A stretch of 64,000 bases of DNA from Bacteroidota bacterium (GTDB lineage: Bacteria; Bacteroidota; Bacteroidia; UKL13-3). A program made the position numbers and the translations under genes. The stretch covers positions 234,632 through 298,631 of the forward strand of contig CANJUD010000001.1 of the NCBI GenBank assembly GCA_947477885.1. Direction: 5' to 3'. Position 1 is the stretch's first letter. Every line of letters starts with the position of its first letter. Below, piece by piece: positions 61,051 to 64,000 of this stretch. The notes below the pieces were generated by a model that was not told where the DNA came from, made no database searches, and saw only the letters and a program-made list of their open reading frames with translations.

Positions 61051-61069
61051 AACGATTGGGATTAATTAT

Positions 61070-61098
61070 TAATTGCGAATGCAGTGCGTTCGCAATTG
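61070..61098. repeat. 29-nt palindrome copy E (intergenic)
   Basis: TAATTGCGAATGCAGTGCGTTCGCAATTG; its reverse complement matches copy A except at two positions. Confidence 0.9.
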
Positions 61099-61182
61099 AA
61101 GGACCGTTGGTAAGTTATTATTTACTAGGTAGTCTATCATTTTTCACTTTTATTTGTCAAACAATAAGAAATAAATCAGAAT

Positions 61183-62007
61183 ATGGATTGGACAGAAGTG
61201 GAAGTAGAATTAATCGTAGCTGATTATTTTCAAATGTTGGAGCGTGAACTCAAAGGAATTAAATATGTTAAATCAGACCATAATTCTCATCTCCAAACGT
61301 TAATCAAAAGAAATCGTGGGTCGATTGAATTTAAGCACCAAAATATTAGTGCCGTGCTAATAAATAAAGGATTGCCTTATATTAACGGATACAAGCCAAG
61401 GGGTAATTACCAACGTTTACTGGAAGAAAAGATAATTGATTATATAATAAAAAACCCTTCGATAGAAAAGGTGTTTTATGACTTTGCGAATAGGCAGATT
61501 AAAATTAATTCATCACAGCTAAATTATGATAATTGGAATGTAACTCCTCCAACTTCAACTAATGCAAATGAGCCAGAAGTGCATTACGACAAAGCTATAA
61601 AAAGGAATTATCTTGAAATGGAACAGCGAAATTCTTCTATAGGAATGGCTGGAGAAGAATTGGTATTTGATTATGAAAAGTGGGCTTTGAAAAATGCAGG
61701 ATTTCCAAAATTGGCATCAGCTATCTCATGGGTTTCTCAAGATCGTGGGGATGGTTTAGGTTATGATATTCTTTCCAAAAATATCGATGGGACAGATAAA
61801 TTTATTGAAGTAAAGACCACCACTCAGGGAAAGGATGCACCCATATTCTTTTCTAAAAGAGAAAATTCTTTCTCCGAAGACATGAAAGATTCTTATCACT
61901 TGTATAGAGTTTTTGATTTATTAAAACAGCCCAAAATGTTCAATAAGAAAGGTTCTTTTAAAGAAATATGTACATTTGAGCCTATTAATTTTAAAGGGTA
62001 TTTCTAA
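61183..62007 (+). CDS. DUF3883-domain protein (predicted nuclease-like, restriction-associated)
   Basis: IGMAGEELVFDYEKWALKNAGFPKLASAISWVSQDRGDGLGYDILSKNIDGTDKFIEVKTTTQ. Confidence 0.8.
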   Translation: MDWTEVEVELIVADYFQMLERELKGIKYVKSDHNSHLQTLIKRNRGSIEFKHQNISAVLINKGLPYINGYKPRGNYQRLLEEKIIDYIIKNPSIEKVFYDFANRQIKINSSQLNYDNWNVTPPTSTNANEPEVHYDKAIKRNYLEMEQRNSSIGMAGEELVFDYEKWALKNAGFPKLASAISWVSQDRGDGLGYDILSKNIDGTDKFIEVKTTTQGKDAPIFFSKRENSFSEDMKDSYHLYRVFDLLKQPKMFNKKGSFKEICTFEPINFKGYF

Positions 62008-62062
62008 AAATTTAAATATAATTATTTATGATATTAAATAAACTTGGTTTGTAATTCAATAA

Positions 62063-63364
62063 TTGAAATTAAAAAAAATAAAAAAGGTGCTTACAAAAAA
62101 ATTTAAATTCATAGATTTATTTGCAGGACTTGGTGGTTTTCATATTGCGTTGCATGATTTAGGACATACATGTGTATTTGCCAGTGAAATAAATGAAGAC
62201 TTGCGAGAATTGTATAAAGTTAACCATGGGGTTAAATGTAGTGGCGATATTAATGCAATCGAAGTTGAAAATATACCTAAGCATGACATAATTTGTGCGG
62301 GGTTCCCTTGTCAACCGTTTTCAAAAGCTGGAAAGCAAAATGGGCTGGAAGATGTAACTAATGGTAATTTCTTTAACAGAATTATGGAAATAGCAGACCT
62401 GCATAAACCAGAGTACATATTTTTAGAAAATGTTCCAAACCTGAAAGGGCATGATGATGGAAATACTTGGAATTATATCCATAAAAAGTTATCTGTTAAA
62501 TATGAAGTTGCGGAAAAAGTTATGTCTCCTCATACATTTGGAGTTCCACAACATCGGTCAAGAATATATATAGTTTGCAGATTAAGATCAAAAGGTGGCT
62601 TAAAGGATTTTGCATTTCCTGAGGGAGATTACAATGGAAAACTATCCATCAAATCTATAATAGAAAAAAAGCCAAAAGAGTATACAGCCATTAAGCCAGA
62701 TTCCTTAAATCATATAAAAGTATGGCAAGAATTTTTAGATCATTTACAACCAGCAGAGGTGCCAAGATTCCCGATTTGGGCCATGGAATTTGGAGCGACC
62801 TATCCTTATGAGGATTTAGCTCCTATCCAACTATCTGCGGATAATCTTAAAAAATTTAAAGGAAAATTCGGACAAAAAATTAAAGGCCATTCTTTTGATG
62901 AAATATTGGAATGCCTACCTATATATTCGCAGATAGACCAAAAAGAATTTCCACATTGGAAAAAATATTATATTAGAGCTAATAGAGAATTTTATCTAAA
63001 ACATAAAAAATGGCTAGACAATTGGATTCCGAAAATTCTTGATTTCGAAAACAGTCACCAAAAATTCGAATGGAATTGCGGTAATAAAATTCCGTTGGAA
63101 ATTAATGACAAGATTTTGCAATTCAGACCTTCGGGCATTAGGGTAAAGATGCCAGATTTTTCCCCAGCCTTAGTTTTAACATCAACTCAAATCCCAATAT
63201 TCCCTTGGCTGGGTAGATATATGACACCAAGAGAAGCCTCGAAATTACAGTGTATGGATGGACTCAAAGAATTGCCAAGTACAACGGCAAAGGCATTCCG
63301 TGCATTTGGCAATGCAGTCAATGTTTGTGTTGTTAAGAACATTGCTAAAAATTTATTGAAATAA
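62063..63364 (+). CDS. DNA (cytosine-5)-methyltransferase
   Basis: FIDLFAGLGGFHIALHDLGHTCVFASEI, ICAGFPCQPFSKAGKQNG, YIFLENVPNLKGHDDG, PQHRSRIYIVCRL, CMDGLKELPSTTAKAFRAFGNAVNV; TTG start. Confidence 0.95.
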   Translation: MKLKKIKKVLTKKFKFIDLFAGLGGFHIALHDLGHTCVFASEINEDLRELYKVNHGVKCSGDINAIEVENIPKHDIICAGFPCQPFSKAGKQNGLEDVTNGNFFNRIMEIADLHKPEYIFLENVPNLKGHDDGNTWNYIHKKLSVKYEVAEKVMSPHTFGVPQHRSRIYIVCRLRSKGGLKDFAFPEGDYNGKLSIKSIIEKKPKEYTAIKPDSLNHIKVWQEFLDHLQPAEVPRFPIWAMEFGATYPYEDLAPIQLSADNLKKFKGKFGQKIKGHSFDEILECLPIYSQIDQKEFPHWKKYYIRANREFYLKHKKWLDNWIPKILDFENSHQKFEWNCGNKIPLEINDKILQFRPSGIRVKMPDFSPALVLTSTQIPIFPWLGRYMTPREASKLQCMDGLKELPSTTAKAFRAFGNAVNVCVVKNIAKNLLK

Positions 63365-63369
63365 ATACC

Positions 63370-64000
63370 ATGGAAAAAATAAATACAATATCAATAAAAT
63401 TCAAGCCCGATTTTTATGGTCAATTTGAAAACTTTAGCAATAAGGTCTGGAATGTCATTGGCGAGTATGTTGATAATGCTTGGCAAAGCTATGATAGTAA
63501 TAAATCATTGCTGAAAAAGGCTCATAATGGAAAATACACATTAGAGGTTTACATTACTCTTGATAAAGAAAATGATCTAATTACAATCTCTGATAATGCG
63601 GCAGGTATAGATTATATAAATATCGTTCGTGCTTTAGAAGTAGCAAATACGCATTCAGATGTAAGTGGGTTAAATGAGTTTGGGATGGGGTTGAAGACTT
63701 CCTCAAATTGGCTTTCAAAATCATGGAACTTAAGAACGAAATCATTGGGCGAAAAAATAGAACGATATGTAGAGTTTGATCTAAAAAATGTAAAGGAAAA
63801 TAAATTAGAAGAATTACCAATAACGAGTAAAACTGCTGATGTTAATTCGCATTACACTATTATAACACTTACTAAACTTACTAAAAATGCACCATCAATC
63901 TATCAACTAGATAAAATCAAAAAACACCTAGCAAGTATATATAGAAAGTTCATTCGAAAGGGTGAAATGAAACTATATATTAATGACGAACTATTAATTT
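63370..64000 (+). CDS. GHKL-type ATPase (HSP90/MutL/MORC-like), partial at right edge
   Basis: MEKINTISIKFKPDFYGQFENFSNKVWNVIGEYVDNAWQSYD...ITISDNAAGIDYINIVRALEVANTHSDVSGLNEFGMGLKTSSNWLSKSWNLRTK: EYVDNAW, DNAAGI and NEFGMGLK motifs. Confidence 0.8.
   Translation, partial: MEKINTISIKFKPDFYGQFENFSNKVWNVIGEYVDNAWQSYDSNKSLLKKAHNGKYTLEVYITLDKENDLITISDNAAGIDYINIVRALEVANTHSDVSGLNEFGMGLKTSSNWLSKSWNLRTKSLGEKIERYVEFDLKNVKENKLEELPITSKTADVNSHYTIITLTKLTKNAPSIYQLDKIKKHLASIYRKFIRKGEMKLYINDELLI

Larger units (their letters stand above)
60802..61065 (+). pseudogene. chimeric remnant: BRO-N (phage antirepressor-like) fragment fused to DUF1016/YhcG N-terminal fragment
   Basis: Open frame RKYWNALKTKLKTEGSELSQSLGQLKMKSVDGKFYMTDVADT (BRO-like) followed by QLQPEYGGGYSKRQMQRYRQFYRTFPIASALRTQL (YhcG-like), then stop. 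Confidence 0.65.

Noticed and set aside
1-64000. tRNA, rRNA or CRISPR arrays
   Set aside because: No cloverleaf-like T-arm blocks, rRNA segments or regularly spaced direct repeats were seen; the 59.5-61.1 kb palindromes are unevenly spaced and not CRISPR-like.

Overview
AT-rich chromosomal window whose gene content (T9SS/gliding-type sorting domains, DUF4476, SecDF fusion, Rho with Asn-rich insert) fits Bacteroidota. Positions 1-59.4 kb are mostly housekeeping and envelope genes: CNNM/CBS protein, aroE, M48 and M1 peptidases, IcmF, KdsD, SecDF, FeoAB, folB, dinB, MeaB, DsbD, lnt, rsmI, rho. Embedded in this is a tight seven-gene minus-strand run at 40.9-50.1 kb: HMG-CoA reductase, UbiA-like protein, rifampicin-phosphotransferase-like dikinase, DUF3419/BtaA-like protein, polyprenol-kinase-like protein, GNAT and AMP-ligase. 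It looks like an uncharacterised lipid or isoprenoid pathway. From 59.4 kb onward the content becomes accessory: a DUF1016/YhcG PD-(D/E)XK nuclease gene, a BRO-N/YhcG chimeric remnant, then DUF3883, a C5 cytosine methyltransferase and a GHKL ATPase running off the right edge. The most unusual signal is a family of at least six 29-nt palindromes ([C/A/T]AATTG-17 nt-CAATT[G/A], usually centred on GCA[C/G]TGC). They occur both between genes and inside YhcG coding sequence at 59.49-61.10 kb. Other notable items: feoB has no canonical start and lies in the same frame as feoA behind a single UAA; a tandemly duplicated OMP/lipoprotein module; a 25-bp perfect hairpin; a cluster of six short palindromes; and a 159-bp element with perfect 16-bp terminal inverted repeats. 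All family calls come from reading the translations by eye; no database search was run.
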